A stretch of DNA of 64,000 nucleotides from assembly GCF_000238275.3 (NCBI RefSeq), contig NZ_AHCF03000002.1:62001-126000 (forward strand), given 5' to 3'. Shown in pieces: positions 1 to 8,050 of the stretch (position 1 is its first letter; each line of letters starts with the position of its first letter). Origin of the DNA: Pseudoalteromonas undina (GTDB lineage: Bacteria; Pseudomonadota; Gammaproteobacteria; Enterobacterales; Alteromonadaceae). The position numbers and the translations under genes are program-made. The notes beneath the pieces were generated by a model. That model did no database searches and was not told where the DNA came from. It saw nothing but the letters and a program-made list of their open reading frames with translations.

Positions 1-589
1 CAAGCGCCTCATAAATTGTTTGATAAAAACATAAATCAAATAAGAATCTAGGGGCATCGAGTTCACTAAATAAATCTAAAATAATCCAATCTATATTCAC
101 CGCTGACTTTAAAACTGTTTGTGCGTCTTCACAGTAAATTTGGCCCTGTTCATTAAGAGTAAAAAAATCTTGATAACAGTCAATTATATGAGGGTTTTTT
201 TCTACTGAAGTTAGCTGCGCTTGAGGGTACTGTTTTAATAAGAAGTTACGTATAGCACCACCACCTAAACCGAGCTCAAGTATTTTTTTAGGCGCTGGTC
301 GTTGCTGCCAAACCGTTGCTAAATAGGCAAGGTGAGGAAACAGTAATACTTGTGGACTCCGGGTTAAAATAACTGATTGCAAGGTGTTGTTAATAAGTAG
401 CCAGCGCAGCTGTTGATGCTCTCGAACTTGTATATTTATGCCATGTTGATTATGCCAATAAAGTAACTGGCCTAGCGATGAACTATGCTCAATAAAGTGC
501 CTGCTTATCAGGCCACTGCTACCATGGATATATTTATTCATGGTATTGAGCATAAACCAGCAGGGGTAAAGCGCAATCGATTTTGTCAT
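1..589 (-). CDS. Spermidine synthase-like methyltransferase, 3' part cut by window edge
   Basis: An open minus-strand frame of about 196 codons runs off the left edge, so the C-terminus is missing. The translation has a class I methyltransferase core: the glycine-rich SAM motif ILELGLGGGAIRNFL near residue 105, an acidic SVEKNP segment about 25 residues later, and DWIILDLFS near residue 168. This layout is typical of the spermidine synthase/SpeE-like superfamily. The N-terminal 90 residues look like the short beta-rich lead domain of that family. I chose the ATG at 589, but in-frame ATGs 12 and 16 codons later are possible starts. It diverges from the yiiD-type gene across about 120 bp. Whether it uses putrescine or another substrate cannot be told, and many such bacterial proteins are of unknown specificity. 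Confidence 0.7.
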   Translation of the reverse strand, partial: MTKSIALYPCWFMLNTMNKYIHGSSGLISRHFIEHSSSLGQLLYWHNQHGINIQVREHQQLRWLLINNTLQSVILTRSPQVLLFPHLAYLATVWQQRPAPKKILELGLGGGAIRNFLLKQYPQAQLTSVEKNPHIIDCYQDFFTLNEQGQIYCEDAQTVLKSAVNIDWIILDLFSELDAPRFLFDLCFYQTIYEAL

Positions 590-712
590 TAATTTTTTAC
601 AGTCATTTATAGGAAACCAAAGTCGTATTTGCAGTTTTACCCAGATCGAGTATGGTGTTTTTCACAAAATGCACAGCGTAATATTTTTACATTTTTAATT
701 TATGGAGTCTGT

Positions 713-1606
713 ATGTTTCAAGTGAGCACCCCTCAAAGTAGTGAAGACTGGCAAGCCTATTATCAATTACGCTGGCAAGTTTTACGTGCACCATGGGGCG
801 AACCTCGTGGTTCTGAGCAAGACGATTTAGAGCAAGAAGCTGAACACCGCTTTATTAAAAATAAAGCAGGTGAAGTATTGGGTGTGGCGCGTTTGCACTT
901 TAATAATCAGCAACAAGCTCAAGTACGTTATATGGCGGTTGCAGAGGGTAACCGTAATCAACATATTGGTAGCCGCTTATTACATGAGCTAGAAAAAATA
1001 GCGTGGAATCAAGATGCTGATGAATTAGTGCTGTTTGCTCGCGAACGTGCTCTGGAATTTTATCAGCGCCATGGCTACGAAAATAAAGAAAAAGCGCATT
1101 TAGCCTATGGTGATGTTCAACATTATAAAATGGTTAAGCTCAAGCCGAGTGAGCCAGGTTGGTTTCGTCACCCTAATTGGACTCAAGTACTGCAAAATAC
1201 ATGGCGTGAATCAATCCCTATTAGTGATGCAATGGGGATAAAAGTAGAAAGCTATACTGATTGGCAATTTACTACTCGTGCAGATTTAAATGCTAACTTA
1301 AACTTACACAACACCATGTTTGCAGGCTCTATTTACAGCCTAGCTACACTAACGGGTTGGGGAGCAACGTACTTAGCATTAAAAGAAGCCGGACTTGAGG
1401 GTAATATAGTGTTAGCCGATGCTAATATTAAATATTTAAAACCACTGAATACCGACCCTAAAGGCTGTGTTGATATTCAAACCTGTAAAGGTAACTTAAT
1501 AGAGTTACAAGAGGCGGGTAAGGCGAGCTATTTAGTGCCAGTAACCATTTTTGATGGTGATCAAGTAGTTGCTCAGTTTGAAGGGCAGTTTGTGGTTAAA
1601 AAGTAA
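713..1606 (+). CDS. yiiD: YiiD-type fusion: GNAT acetyltransferase domain plus hotdog thioesterase domain
   Basis: The 297-residue protein has two domains. Residues 1-145 are a GNAT acyltransferase fold, with the acetyl-CoA loop region VRYMAVAEGNRNQHIGSRLL and the C-terminal FYQRHGYE motif. Residues 160-297 are a YiiD_C/hotdog domain with LNLHNTMFAGSIYSLA. This matches E. coli YiiD (FabY/MadA). From memory, its hotdog domain was reported to be a malonyl-ACP decarboxylase that helps start fatty acid synthesis, so that role is inferred here. The frame is open from 629, but the ATG at 713 has GGAG five bases upstream (704-707) and starts at the GNAT domain, so I take it as the start. It is a single gene ending in a strong bidirectional terminator shared with pldA. 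Confidence 0.85.
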   Translation: MFQVSTPQSSEDWQAYYQLRWQVLRAPWGEPRGSEQDDLEQEAEHRFIKNKAGEVLGVARLHFNNQQQAQVRYMAVAEGNRNQHIGSRLLHELEKIAWNQDADELVLFARERALEFYQRHGYENKEKAHLAYGDVQHYKMVKLKPSEPGWFRHPNWTQVLQNTWRESIPISDAMGIKVESYTDWQFTTRADLNANLNLHNTMFAGSIYSLATLTGWGATYLALKEAGLEGNIVLADANIKYLKPLNTDPKGCVDIQTCKGNLIELQEAGKASYLVPVTIFDGDQVVAQFEGQFVVKK

Positions 1607-1621
1607 TAAGAATAAACGAAA

Positions 1622-1651
1622 AAGCCAAGCGAGTTGCTTGGCTTTTTTTAT
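1622..1651. terminator. Bidirectional intrinsic terminator between yiiD and pldA
   Basis: The hairpin AAGCCAAGC-gagtt-GCTTGGCTT (1622-1644) is flanked by A-rich sequence on the left and a T run on the right, so it can stop transcription of both convergent genes. Confidence 0.85.
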
Positions 1652-1660
1652 TAGCGGTTA

Positions 1661-2692
1661 TTACAGTAAATCAGTCAGTAATATACCGACACCAAAGCGT
1701 TCAATATCGGCGTTATAGTCTATTAAACTCTCACCATAGCCATTAAAATACTGCGCATAGCCGCGTACTCTTCCCCATAGAGGGAATGACCAATCAAGTT
1801 GAATTGCCCCGCGGTTATCTGAATTTAAATTATTACGAGTCATAAAACTAAATTCATGATCGTGAAAGCGATACGCGCCACCAAATTCAAAGTAACCCAT
1901 GTATTTATAGATATCAGGGTTATCGTCACCTCGTGCATCTAACGGCGCAGGCTTTTCATTCTCAGGAATGCGGTACCAAGGCTTAAAGCTGAATACAAAG
2001 CCGTCATTTTCCCAAATGAAATCGGCATAAATACGGTTCCAAGAACGCGAGTTTGGCTGACTACGGCCATTAGATTGGTGTGAAATACCAATGGCTATTG
2101 CCATTTCATCGCCCCATAAAACGTTTTCAGGGTCTAAGTAATTAATCCAGAAAATTTCTGGCTCGTAATTAGTTTCTCGAAAGGGAGAAGAAATATCGTC
2201 GTTGTATACTTGCCAGTATGACTGCAGAGTAAAGCCAAAAAATATAGCTTGGTCTGAGTCGGCAAACTCATCATACAAAGGTACTTTAATTGATAACTGA
2301 TATTTAGCTTCTAGGTTATCGAGAGGGTCGCCATCTTTTTTATCGGTTAATTCTGCAAGTCCATCAAACGGGCGAGTGTTTGGGTTCGACATATAAGAAA
2401 CCGGTAAAATATAATTACGTTTATGCGGCGTAATTACATTACGGTTTTTTTTGCCAACCGCTTCACGGGCTTGGCGTTTATCGATAGCTGTTAGCTGCTT
2501 GCTTTCTTCAACTGCAGAGCATTTTTCGCGCAATTGATCGAGGGTTTGCTTACCGTCTCCACCTATCACTTCATTTAATATACATTGTTTAACCAGATCA
2601 AGTTCATTGTTTTGCTCGTTTTTTGCTGTTTCTTCAGCAATAACAGCAGTACTTAGTAATGTTGAGAGTAGTATCCAGTGGCGCCAACTCAT
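1661..2692 (-). CDS. pldA: Outer membrane phospholipase A (OMPLA)
   Basis: This 343-residue outer-membrane beta-barrel hydrolase releases acyl chains from phospholipids that have flipped to the outer leaflet. The signature HQSNGRS stretch carries the catalytic His and Ser, and the Asn of the triad lies in SRSWNR just downstream, as in E. coli PldA. The start at 2692 gives a signal peptide (MSWRHWILLSTLLSTAVIA) and has AAGGA about seven bases upstream. The frame extends 21 codons further, but without signal-peptide logic. Residues 20-90 form a charged pre-barrel region rich in Lys and Glu with a Cys pair (C37, C59). This is longer than the N-terminus of the E. coli enzyme and resembles marine homologues. 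It is monocistronic and convergent with yiiD. Confidence 0.92.
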   Translation of the reverse strand: MSWRHWILLSTLLSTAVIAEETAKNEQNNELDLVKQCILNEVIGGDGKQTLDQLREKCSAVEESKQLTAIDKRQAREAVGKKNRNVITPHKRNYILPVSYMSNPNTRPFDGLAELTDKKDGDPLDNLEAKYQLSIKVPLYDEFADSDQAIFFGFTLQSYWQVYNDDISSPFRETNYEPEIFWINYLDPENVLWGDEMAIAIGISHQSNGRSQPNSRSWNRIYADFIWENDGFVFSFKPWYRIPENEKPAPLDARGDDNPDIYKYMGYFEFGGAYRFHDHEFSFMTRNNLNSDNRGAIQLDWSFPLWGRVRGYAQYFNGYGESLIDYNADIERFGVGILLTDLL

Positions 2693-2786
2693 TATAATTC
2701 CTTTGTAAGTGAGGGAAGTAACAGATTTGTGGTGATTATAACGCATTTTTAACACGTATACGGTGAACTTGTCCTGAACTTTAATA

Positions 2787-2818
2787 AAGCAAAAAGAAAA
2801 GCGACCTAAGTCGCTTTT
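2787..2818 (-). terminator. Intrinsic terminator of the lysine operon
   Basis: AAAAGCGAC (2797-2805) and GTCGCTTTT (2810-2818) form a 9-bp stem with a 4-base loop. On the minus strand it is followed by TTTTCTTTTTG, so it ends the operon that finishes at 2877. Confidence 0.8.
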
Positions 2819-2824
2819 ACTGGA

Positions 2825-2849
2825 TAACTAGCTAATAGCTCGCTAGTTA
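2825..2849. repeat. 8-bp inverted repeat with the GCTAATAGCTCG motif
   Basis: TAACTAGC (2825-2832) and GCTAGTTA (2842-2849) form a perfect palindrome just beyond the M14 gene stop. Its centre contains GCTAATAGCTCG, which recurs almost exactly near 34908-34919, suggesting a dispersed palindromic element. No T run follows, so it is probably not a simple terminator. Confidence 0.45.
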
Positions 2850-2876
2850 GACTCTCACGCAATGAGAAGGGGTGAG

Positions 2877-3998
2877 CTAGAGCTCAAAAACGTTTGTAAA
2901 AAACTTATAAAGTTCAGTGCCTTGGTTCACACTAGCTGAGGCAAAATGCAATATCGCAATCGCATCAAGATCAAAGCTTAATGTTTGCAGTGGTTGTTCG
3001 CTTAGGTAGCGTTCCATTCGTAGTATTTTAGCTATAGGTTCGCCCGCTTTAATGTGCCCACCAAGGGGGGCTAAGTATTCAACCATGCCACCCATAGGTG
3101 CATAGTAAGCAATATAATCATTTAGTTGGCAGCCATACCTTGTCATCACTTTTGGCTTGTAGGGCGCATCAACAAATACTTGCTTATGATTTAAATAACT
3201 TAAAATACTTTGAGCATCATCAAACGCCGCGCTTAAATCTATTTTTTCTTGGCTTCCCAGCTCTACCGTAAAGGCTTCAACTTGTACGTTAAAATTTCGG
3301 CCTTGCTGAGCAAGTTGCTCGCTAAGTTGCCACCATGGACAAAAGCTCGCTTCATCCATTGCGCCATCAAAGTCATTAGGGATCACTAGCACATGGGGAA
3401 TATTAAAGTAACGGGCACTTTCTGTGGCATATTCAGGACAATATAAGTGCTGACTAGAAATAGGGCCAGTGTGTAAATCTAAAACAATATCAGCTTGATG
3501 CGCTAGTCTTTGTAAGTTTAGCGCTATGCGTTTACCCGTTGTTAAACGATAGTCTGGGCCATTAAGTTGCTGCTCAACATCATTAATTAACGCGGTTTTA
3601 AACGCTGTTTTTAGAGCTGTATCGTCAGCGTCGTAGTATTGCTTTGCAAACTGTGATGCAAGCTGATTATTACAGTGATACATACGATTCCAATTAGTCC
3701 CCGTAATAGGGTCGAATCGGCCAAGCGTAAATTCGCCCGATTTTTGATTACAGCCAATGGGGTTAGCGTAGGGAACTAAGGTAATATCACCTTTTAAATT
3801 AAGGTTTTTTAGCTGTTCAAGTAGCTGATAAATAACCGCGTTACCTTGCACTTCGGCGCCATGCATATTAGCTTGTATATACACACTTGGGCCTGTGCCA
3901 TCGCCCTTTAAACGATAGACAGGAATGGTCAGTGGTAGGCCATTTGCCACTTCACCAACTACAATATTTTCCTGGCTTATATCTGTGGTGTTATTCAT
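2877..3998 (-). CDS. M14-family zinc hydrolase, succinylglutamate desuccinylase/aspartoacylase type; candidate succinyl-DAP desuccinylase
   Basis: The 373-residue protein belongs to the AstE/AspA branch of zinc carboxypeptidases. Zinc ligands are visible as H46 and E49 in NMHGAEVQGN and H177 in LDLHTG. A plausible catalytic Glu lies in QVEAFTVELGS (near residue 250). The last 90 residues contain APMGGMVEYLAPLGGHIKAG, a lipoyl-like beta segment seen in this family. Known relatives remove succinyl or acetyl groups from amino acids. It is the last gene of the riboswitch-controlled operon, 5 bp after the decarboxylase stop. Since DapD in the same operon makes an N-succinyl intermediate, I infer that it may remove that succinyl group in place of the M20 enzyme DapE. 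It could instead be an AstE for the ast genes at 25-29 kb. The family call is firm; the substrate is not. Confidence 0.8.
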   Translation of the reverse strand: MNNTTDISQENIVVGEVANGLPLTIPVYRLKGDGTGPSVYIQANMHGAEVQGNAVIYQLLEQLKNLNLKGDITLVPYANPIGCNQKSGEFTLGRFDPITGTNWNRMYHCNNQLASQFAKQYYDADDTALKTAFKTALINDVEQQLNGPDYRLTTGKRIALNLQRLAHQADIVLDLHTGPISSQHLYCPEYATESARYFNIPHVLVIPNDFDGAMDEASFCPWWQLSEQLAQQGRNFNVQVEAFTVELGSQEKIDLSAAFDDAQSILSYLNHKQVFVDAPYKPKVMTRYGCQLNDYIAYYAPMGGMVEYLAPLGGHIKAGEPIAKILRMERYLSEQPLQTLSFDLDAIAILHFASASVNQGTELYKFFTNVFEL

Positions 3999-4003
3999 TT
4001 TTA

Positions 4004-5209
4004 TTACCTCAAGTAGTGGCTTGCATCTTCTGCTTGGCGAATACAGTTGATTTCGCCATGGTGTATAACATATTCACCGGCCAGTTCATGGCACAAAAAG
4101 TACGGCATACTTTCGGTAAAACCATAAGCACCGCATTGACTAAACACCAGCCAGTCATGTTCATTTAAATCGCTCGGTAATTGGTGCTCCCCTAAGCAAT
4201 CAAGTGCTGTACATAAAGGTCCGTATAGGCTCATTGCTTGGTTTGCTGCGTTTGAATCTCGTAATAAACGCGCAGGAAAGTCTTGATTAGTAACCGCAGG
4301 GCGCAATAAGTGATTAATACCGCCGCTCATAATTACCTGCTGTTGGCCGTAGTTTAATTTGCGCTCAACCACCGGTGTGGCGTAGTGGCCGCATTCGCCT
4401 ACAGCATAGCGACCTAGTTCCATCCACAGCTCTTTAACACCCGCATCGCGTTTAATCTTTGCAAGGGCTGCTATTAATGCATCCCAGCTTAAAGTCGGGT
4501 CATTAAGGGTGTAAGGAATACCTAAACCGCCACCTAAATCTAAAATATTCAGGTTTATATTTAAGTTATTAGCAAGGACTGTAAGTGGTGTAATCATTTG
4601 CGACCACAGTTCTGCAAGTTTGTCGCTGCTGAGCATGTTACCCCACTGAAAAATATGTAGGCCATCAAAGCTCAATGCTGTGTAGTCTTTAGTATTTAGC
4701 GATTGCCATTCATCGCAGCCAAGCCCAAATGGGGTAAGGCTGTCGCCACCTAGTGGGTTTTTATCACCCTCGGGCCAGCGTAATTGAACACGCAGCAAAA
4801 CCTGTAACTGACACTGCTGGGCAGTCGCTTGTTCGTTTAACCAACGCACTTGATTAAGACTTTCTGCCACAAAGGTGCGTACGCCACGTGCAATAAAATG
4901 TTTAATTTGTTTTGGGCTTTTAGCAGGGCCCGTGTTGAGCACGCGCTCGCTGTTAATTCCTTGGGCAAGTACTTGCTCAAGTTCGCCTTTACTTGCAACA
5001 TCAAAGTTAAAACCAGCGTTATCTAAACTTTGTATCACTTTAGATAGGGGATTGGCTTTAACCGCATACCAAAGCTTTACTTCGGTTTGCGCCACTAAGT
5101 GCGCAAGGTGCGCATCTAGTGAGTCGAGGTCGTAGACAAAAAAGGGCGTATCAAGTTGGCTTGCTAGCTTATCAATAGCGCTTTTAACGGGCGTGCTCAA
5201 AAAGGTCAT
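4004..5209 (-). CDS. Type III PLP-dependent decarboxylase, LysA-like (probable diaminopimelate decarboxylase role)
   Basis: The 401-residue protein has the alanine-racemase-like barrel fold of ornithine/diaminopimelate decarboxylases. The PLP lysine is K51 in YAVKAN. The phosphate-binding glycine loop is LDLGGGLGIPY. The substrate-side Cys and Asp are in YGPLCTALDCLG. Two motifs differ from classical LysA: HIFQWGN where the family usually has an HxGS-type motif, and ELGR rather than EPGR. These resemble the PvsE/BtrK-type branch (from memory), so substrate specificity is not certain. Its ATG overlaps the dapD stop as TAATG, which implies translational coupling. Operon position behind a lysine riboswitch favours meso-diaminopimelate as substrate and lysine as product. 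Confidence 0.82.
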   Translation of the reverse strand: MTFLSTPVKSAIDKLASQLDTPFFVYDLDSLDAHLAHLVAQTEVKLWYAVKANPLSKVIQSLDNAGFNFDVASKGELEQVLAQGINSERVLNTGPAKSPKQIKHFIARGVRTFVAESLNQVRWLNEQATAQQCQLQVLLRVQLRWPEGDKNPLGGDSLTPFGLGCDEWQSLNTKDYTALSFDGLHIFQWGNMLSSDKLAELWSQMITPLTVLANNLNINLNILDLGGGLGIPYTLNDPTLSWDALIAALAKIKRDAGVKELWMELGRYAVGECGHYATPVVERKLNYGQQQVIMSGGINHLLRPAVTNQDFPARLLRDSNAANQAMSLYGPLCTALDCLGEHQLPSDLNEHDWLVFSQCGAYGFTESMPYFLCHELAGEYVIHHGEINCIRQAEDASHYLR

Positions 5210-5949
5210 TAACGTAAAACCTCTTCAAGCAATAATGACGCGTCACTTTGCTCGTCCCGGTATTTAACAATTAAGGCACACGACATACTCAAGCCTTGAG
5301 TACGGGCCCAGTCGTTTGACGCAGGGCGAGAGCCTGGGATCACAATCGCGTATTCAGGGATTGCTTCGCCTTTATCAAGCTGACGCTCATTAACGCAGTC
5401 ATAAACAGGGATGGTTGCAGATAAGCGAACACCTGGAGCAAGTACCGCGCCTTTTTTAACTACCACGCCTTCAACAATCACACAGCCTGCACCAATGAAT
5501 GCATCGTCTTCTATGACCACAGGGCTTGCGCCAATGGGCTCAAGTACCCCGCCTAATTGTACCGCGGCGCTCAAGTGAACATTTTTACCCACTTGCGCAC
5601 ATGAGCCAACCAATGCGTGGCTATCTACCATAGTCCCCTCGTCAATAAAGGCGCCAATATTTACGTACGCAGGTGGCATAATAATAGTGCCTTTGGCAAC
5701 ATGTGCACCACGGCGCACACTTGAACCACCTGGCACCATGCGAACGCCTGCTGTGGCTTCAAAGCATTGCGGCGCTAGATTATGTTTATCTACAAAGCCA
5801 CCAGGAAACTCCATGTTAGTGCCGTTTTTAAATGCCTCTAAAATGCCTTGCTTTACTTCTACGTTAGCGTGCCATTGGCCGTTTTCGTCTTGTGTTGCTG
5901 CGCGAACTGCGCCCGTTTCTAAATTATTTAATAGTTCTAACCAGCTCAT
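5209..5949 (-). CDS. dapD: Tetrahydrodipicolinate N-succinyltransferase
   Basis: The 246-residue left-handed beta-helix acyltransferase transfers succinyl from succinyl-CoA to tetrahydrodipicolinate in the succinylase branch of lysine/DAP synthesis. Hallmarks are PAYVNIGAFIDEGTMVDSHA, VGSCAQVGKNVHLS, GGVLEP and IEDDAFIGAG, which closely match DapD proteins. The hexapeptide repeats run through most of the central region. It is somewhat shorter than the 274-residue E. coli enzyme, the difference being mostly in the N-terminal helical domain. It sits 15 bp after dapA and overlaps the decarboxylase gene by one base. This confirms that the operon uses N-succinyl intermediates. Confidence 0.9.
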   Translation of the reverse strand: MSWLELLNNLETGAVRAATQDENGQWHANVEVKQGILEAFKNGTNMEFPGGFVDKHNLAPQCFEATAGVRMVPGGSSVRRGAHVAKGTIIMPPAYVNIGAFIDEGTMVDSHALVGSCAQVGKNVHLSAAVQLGGVLEPIGASPVVIEDDAFIGAGCVIVEGVVVKKGAVLAPGVRLSATIPVYDCVNERQLDKGEAIPEYAIVIPGSRPASNDWARTQGLSMSCALIVKYRDEQSDASLLLEEVLR

Positions 5950-5964
5950 TATAAAAACCTGTAT

Positions 5965-6849
5965 TTAATGCCAAGATAAAATGGTGTTGTTTGCCGATGA
6001 AATGTCATCTGTGTGTGTCAGCTCAAGGTGTGTTAAAGGTGGACGTAAATGCGGACTGCTAATACGCCCTTGTAAATGCATTAACACTTTGACTGGGATA
6101 GGGTTTGCTACTGAAAATAAGCTATTGATAGCGCTAGACCACTGGACAAAAAGATTAGGGTGTTGGCCGCTTAAACTGCGCTTTACAAACTCATGGGTTT
6201 GCACTGGCCATGCATTGGCTGCAACCGACACTAAACCTTTTGCACCTGCTTGGGCAAAATAAGGCATGAGGGCATCGTCACCACTAAAAATGGCTAGTTC
6301 AGGCGCTGCTTGTCGATAGGCTTCAAATTGAGAAATACAGCCACTGGCTTCTTTGAGTGCCCATAAATTTTTATGTTGTTTGAGGTTTTCAATGGTTGCA
6401 ATGGGAATGCTAACCGCACTACGTCCTGGTACGTTATAAAGCATACAAGGATGAGAACTGGCATTGAGCAGGCTTTCAAACCAATGCGTTTGCCCCACTG
6501 CACCGGGTTTGGCGTACAAAGGCGAGCCAAGTAAAAAACCATGAATAGGCAGTTGGTTGCAGTAGTTAACCCATTCAAGCTGCTGCTTTAAGTTACTACC
6601 ACCGACTGCGACCATAAGCGGGACGCTCGGCTGTAATTGGCAAACATGCTCTACGATGGCTTGCTGCTCTTTTAGGGTCAGGGCTAACCCTTCGCCAGTG
6701 CTACCAAGTAATAAAATGCCGTTGTTAGCGGCTTCTTGTTCGGCCACCAAGGTGTCTAAGGTTGCGTAATCAACTAGGCCATTTTGATCAAATGGGGTGA
6801 TCAGCGCAGTCCATAAATGGAAATTGTTAATATTGAAGTTGTTGATCAT
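5965..6849 (-). CDS. dapA: 4-hydroxy-tetrahydrodipicolinate synthase (DapA family)
   Basis: The 294-residue TIM-barrel class I aldolase condenses pyruvate with aspartate semialdehyde. It shows GSTGEG near residue 49 (the family usually has GTTGE, so the first Thr is Ser here), YNVPGRS near residue 138 with the active-site Tyr and Arg, and LKEASG with the Schiff-base Lys near residue 166. It is the first gene of the operon, with a 131-base gap to the lysine riboswitch. The start at 6849 follows GAGAG on the minus strand, a weak ribosome-binding site that fits a translation-level switch. A second, housekeeping dapA elsewhere in the genome is likely but cannot be seen here. Confidence 0.88.
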   Translation of the reverse strand: MINNFNINNFHLWTALITPFDQNGLVDYATLDTLVAEQEAANNGILLLGSTGEGLALTLKEQQAIVEHVCQLQPSVPLMVAVGGSNLKQQLEWVNYCNQLPIHGFLLGSPLYAKPGAVGQTHWFESLLNASSHPCMLYNVPGRSAVSIPIATIENLKQHKNLWALKEASGCISQFEAYRQAAPELAIFSGDDALMPYFAQAGAKGLVSVAANAWPVQTHEFVKRSLSGQHPNLFVQWSSAINSLFSVANPIPVKVLMHLQGRISSPHLRPPLTHLELTHTDDISSANNTILSWH

Positions 6850-6980
6850 CTCTCACGAACTTATAGGGCATTCGTCGAGTTATTGGCGGGTATTTAGGGT
6901 GCCTGACTCTTTGAATGTATTTATAATTCGAAGAGCGAATGGGCTTAAATAATAGGGCGCACGGCCTTATTATACTAAGA

Positions 6981-7152
6981 CCAGAAGCTCTCCACCAAAT
7001 ATGTTATTGGTGACAGTCGCTAGGATTCAACCTAGTCGCCCGAAGTAATCTTTCACAAAAAAGTGTTACCTCTCGGCGTTAATTCCCCTCACGTATGCTC
7101 AATGGAGTTTGCGCTCCTAACATACGCTACCTGAATAACGCACCTCTTCCAG
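6981..7152 (-). promoter_or_regulatory. Lysine riboswitch (L box) controlling the dapA operon
   Basis: Read on the minus strand, the 172-nt element begins CTGGAAGAGGTGCG and ends GGTGGAGAGCTTCTGG. The ends pair as P1 (CTGGAAG with CTTCTGG). Core signatures line up with the E. coli lysC element as I remember it: AGAGGTGCG, then TGAGGGGAATTAACGCCGAG, then the stem CTAGG-TTGAAT-CCTAG, then GACTGTCACC and GGTGGAGAGCTTCTGG. No hairpin followed by a T run is apparent between it and the dapA ATG, so translational control is more likely than termination. It lies about 55 nt downstream of the predicted transcription start. Confidence 0.95.
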
Positions 7153-7214
7153 CCCTTTGCACTTGCTATTGAAAAATCAATCAGCAAATACAATGTAATA
7201 GGGTAAGTGTGGCG

Positions 7215-7244
7215 ATTAAACCACTTTAGCCGTCTAGGTGTCAA
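7215..7244 (-). promoter_or_regulatory. Sigma70-type promoter of the lysine operon
   Basis: On the minus strand, TTGACA (7244-7239) is separated by 18 bases from TTTAAT (7220-7215). It is the best promoter match upstream of the riboswitch. Transcription would start near 7208. Confidence 0.6.
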
Positions 7245-7343
7245 GTGACTAAATACAGAATAGTTCATCGATAATAGCAACGGTTACGTATTGGCTGCTT
7301 TTCTCGTAAACTAGTTTCATGGTCGAAGTAAGGTATTAAGTAG

Positions 7344-8042
7344 ATGGAAAAATTTAGCGATATTTATAAGCGTGCAGTGGAGCGAAAGGGCTCTGAAAAA
7401 ATGCTTAAATTGTTACTCGCAAAACCTTTATCAACAAAGCAACTCGTCACATTAAGTGATGATGATTGGCTAGAAGAATTTACTCGGAAGGTTTTTCAAA
7501 GTGGCTTTTATTGGTCGGTGATCAACAGTAAGTGGGCCGGATTTAGAGAGGTTTTTTGGGACTTTAGTGTTGAAAAGCTATTGATGATGCCACCAGACAT
7601 GTTAGAACAAAAAGCCAGTGACGAACGAATTGTGCGCAATTATAAAAAAGTAAAAACCATTACTGATAATGCGTATATGATCCATGAAGTTGCAGAGCAG
7701 CACGGCAGTTTTAGTCAGTTTATTGCTAACTGGCCAAGTGAAGATATTATTGGTTTGTGGGCGTATTTAAAAAAACATGGTGCAAGGCTGGGTGGTAATA
7801 CTGGTCCTTATGCACTGCGTGCCTTGGGGAAAGATACTTTTTTACTTTCAAGAGATGTAGAAAGCTATTTGCGTGCCCATAAAATTATAGATGGCGGATT
7901 ACAAACTAAAAAGTCACTAAGTGCGGCGCAGGCATTCTTTAATGAACTGCAGCAGCAAAGCGGCTTAAGCATGCAAGAGCTAAGCTTAATTGTCGCTTAT
8001 GGTGTAGGCGACAATCGCGTAGGTATCAGCCAAAAACAATAG
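7344..8042 (+). CDS. DNA-3-methyladenine glycosylase I (Tag) family protein
   Basis: The 232-residue helical protein belongs to the HhH-GPD-related Tag family (Adenine_glyco), which removes alkylated adenines in base excision repair. Visible hallmarks are VFQSGFYWSVINSKWAGFRE near residue 50, with aromatic base-pocket residues, and the LGGNTGPYALRALGKDTFLL region. In place of the four zinc ligands of E. coli Tag no clear Cys/His set is seen, so it resembles the zinc-free variants. It precedes selO with an 8-base gap, suggesting co-transcription, and diverges from the lysine operon across a roughly 190-bp region carrying that operon's leader and promoter. The substrate within alkylated bases is inferred. 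Confidence 0.82.
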   Translation: MEKFSDIYKRAVERKGSEKMLKLLLAKPLSTKQLVTLSDDDWLEEFTRKVFQSGFYWSVINSKWAGFREVFWDFSVEKLLMMPPDMLEQKASDERIVRNYKKVKTITDNAYMIHEVAEQHGSFSQFIANWPSEDIIGLWAYLKKHGARLGGNTGPYALRALGKDTFLLSRDVESYLRAHKIIDGGLQTKKSLSAAQAFFNELQQQSGLSMQELSLIVAYGVGDNRVGISQKQ

Positions 8043-8050
8043 GATTAAAC

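Noticed and set aside
629..712. Upstream extension of the yiiD-type gene
   Set aside because: The extension lacks family similarity and a ribosome-binding site; ATG 713 has both.
7089..7280. 63-codon minus-strand frame across the lysine riboswitch and its promoter
   Set aside because: It overlaps the riboswitch and promoter, ends inside the structured RNA and has no recognisable product or convincing ribosome-binding site.
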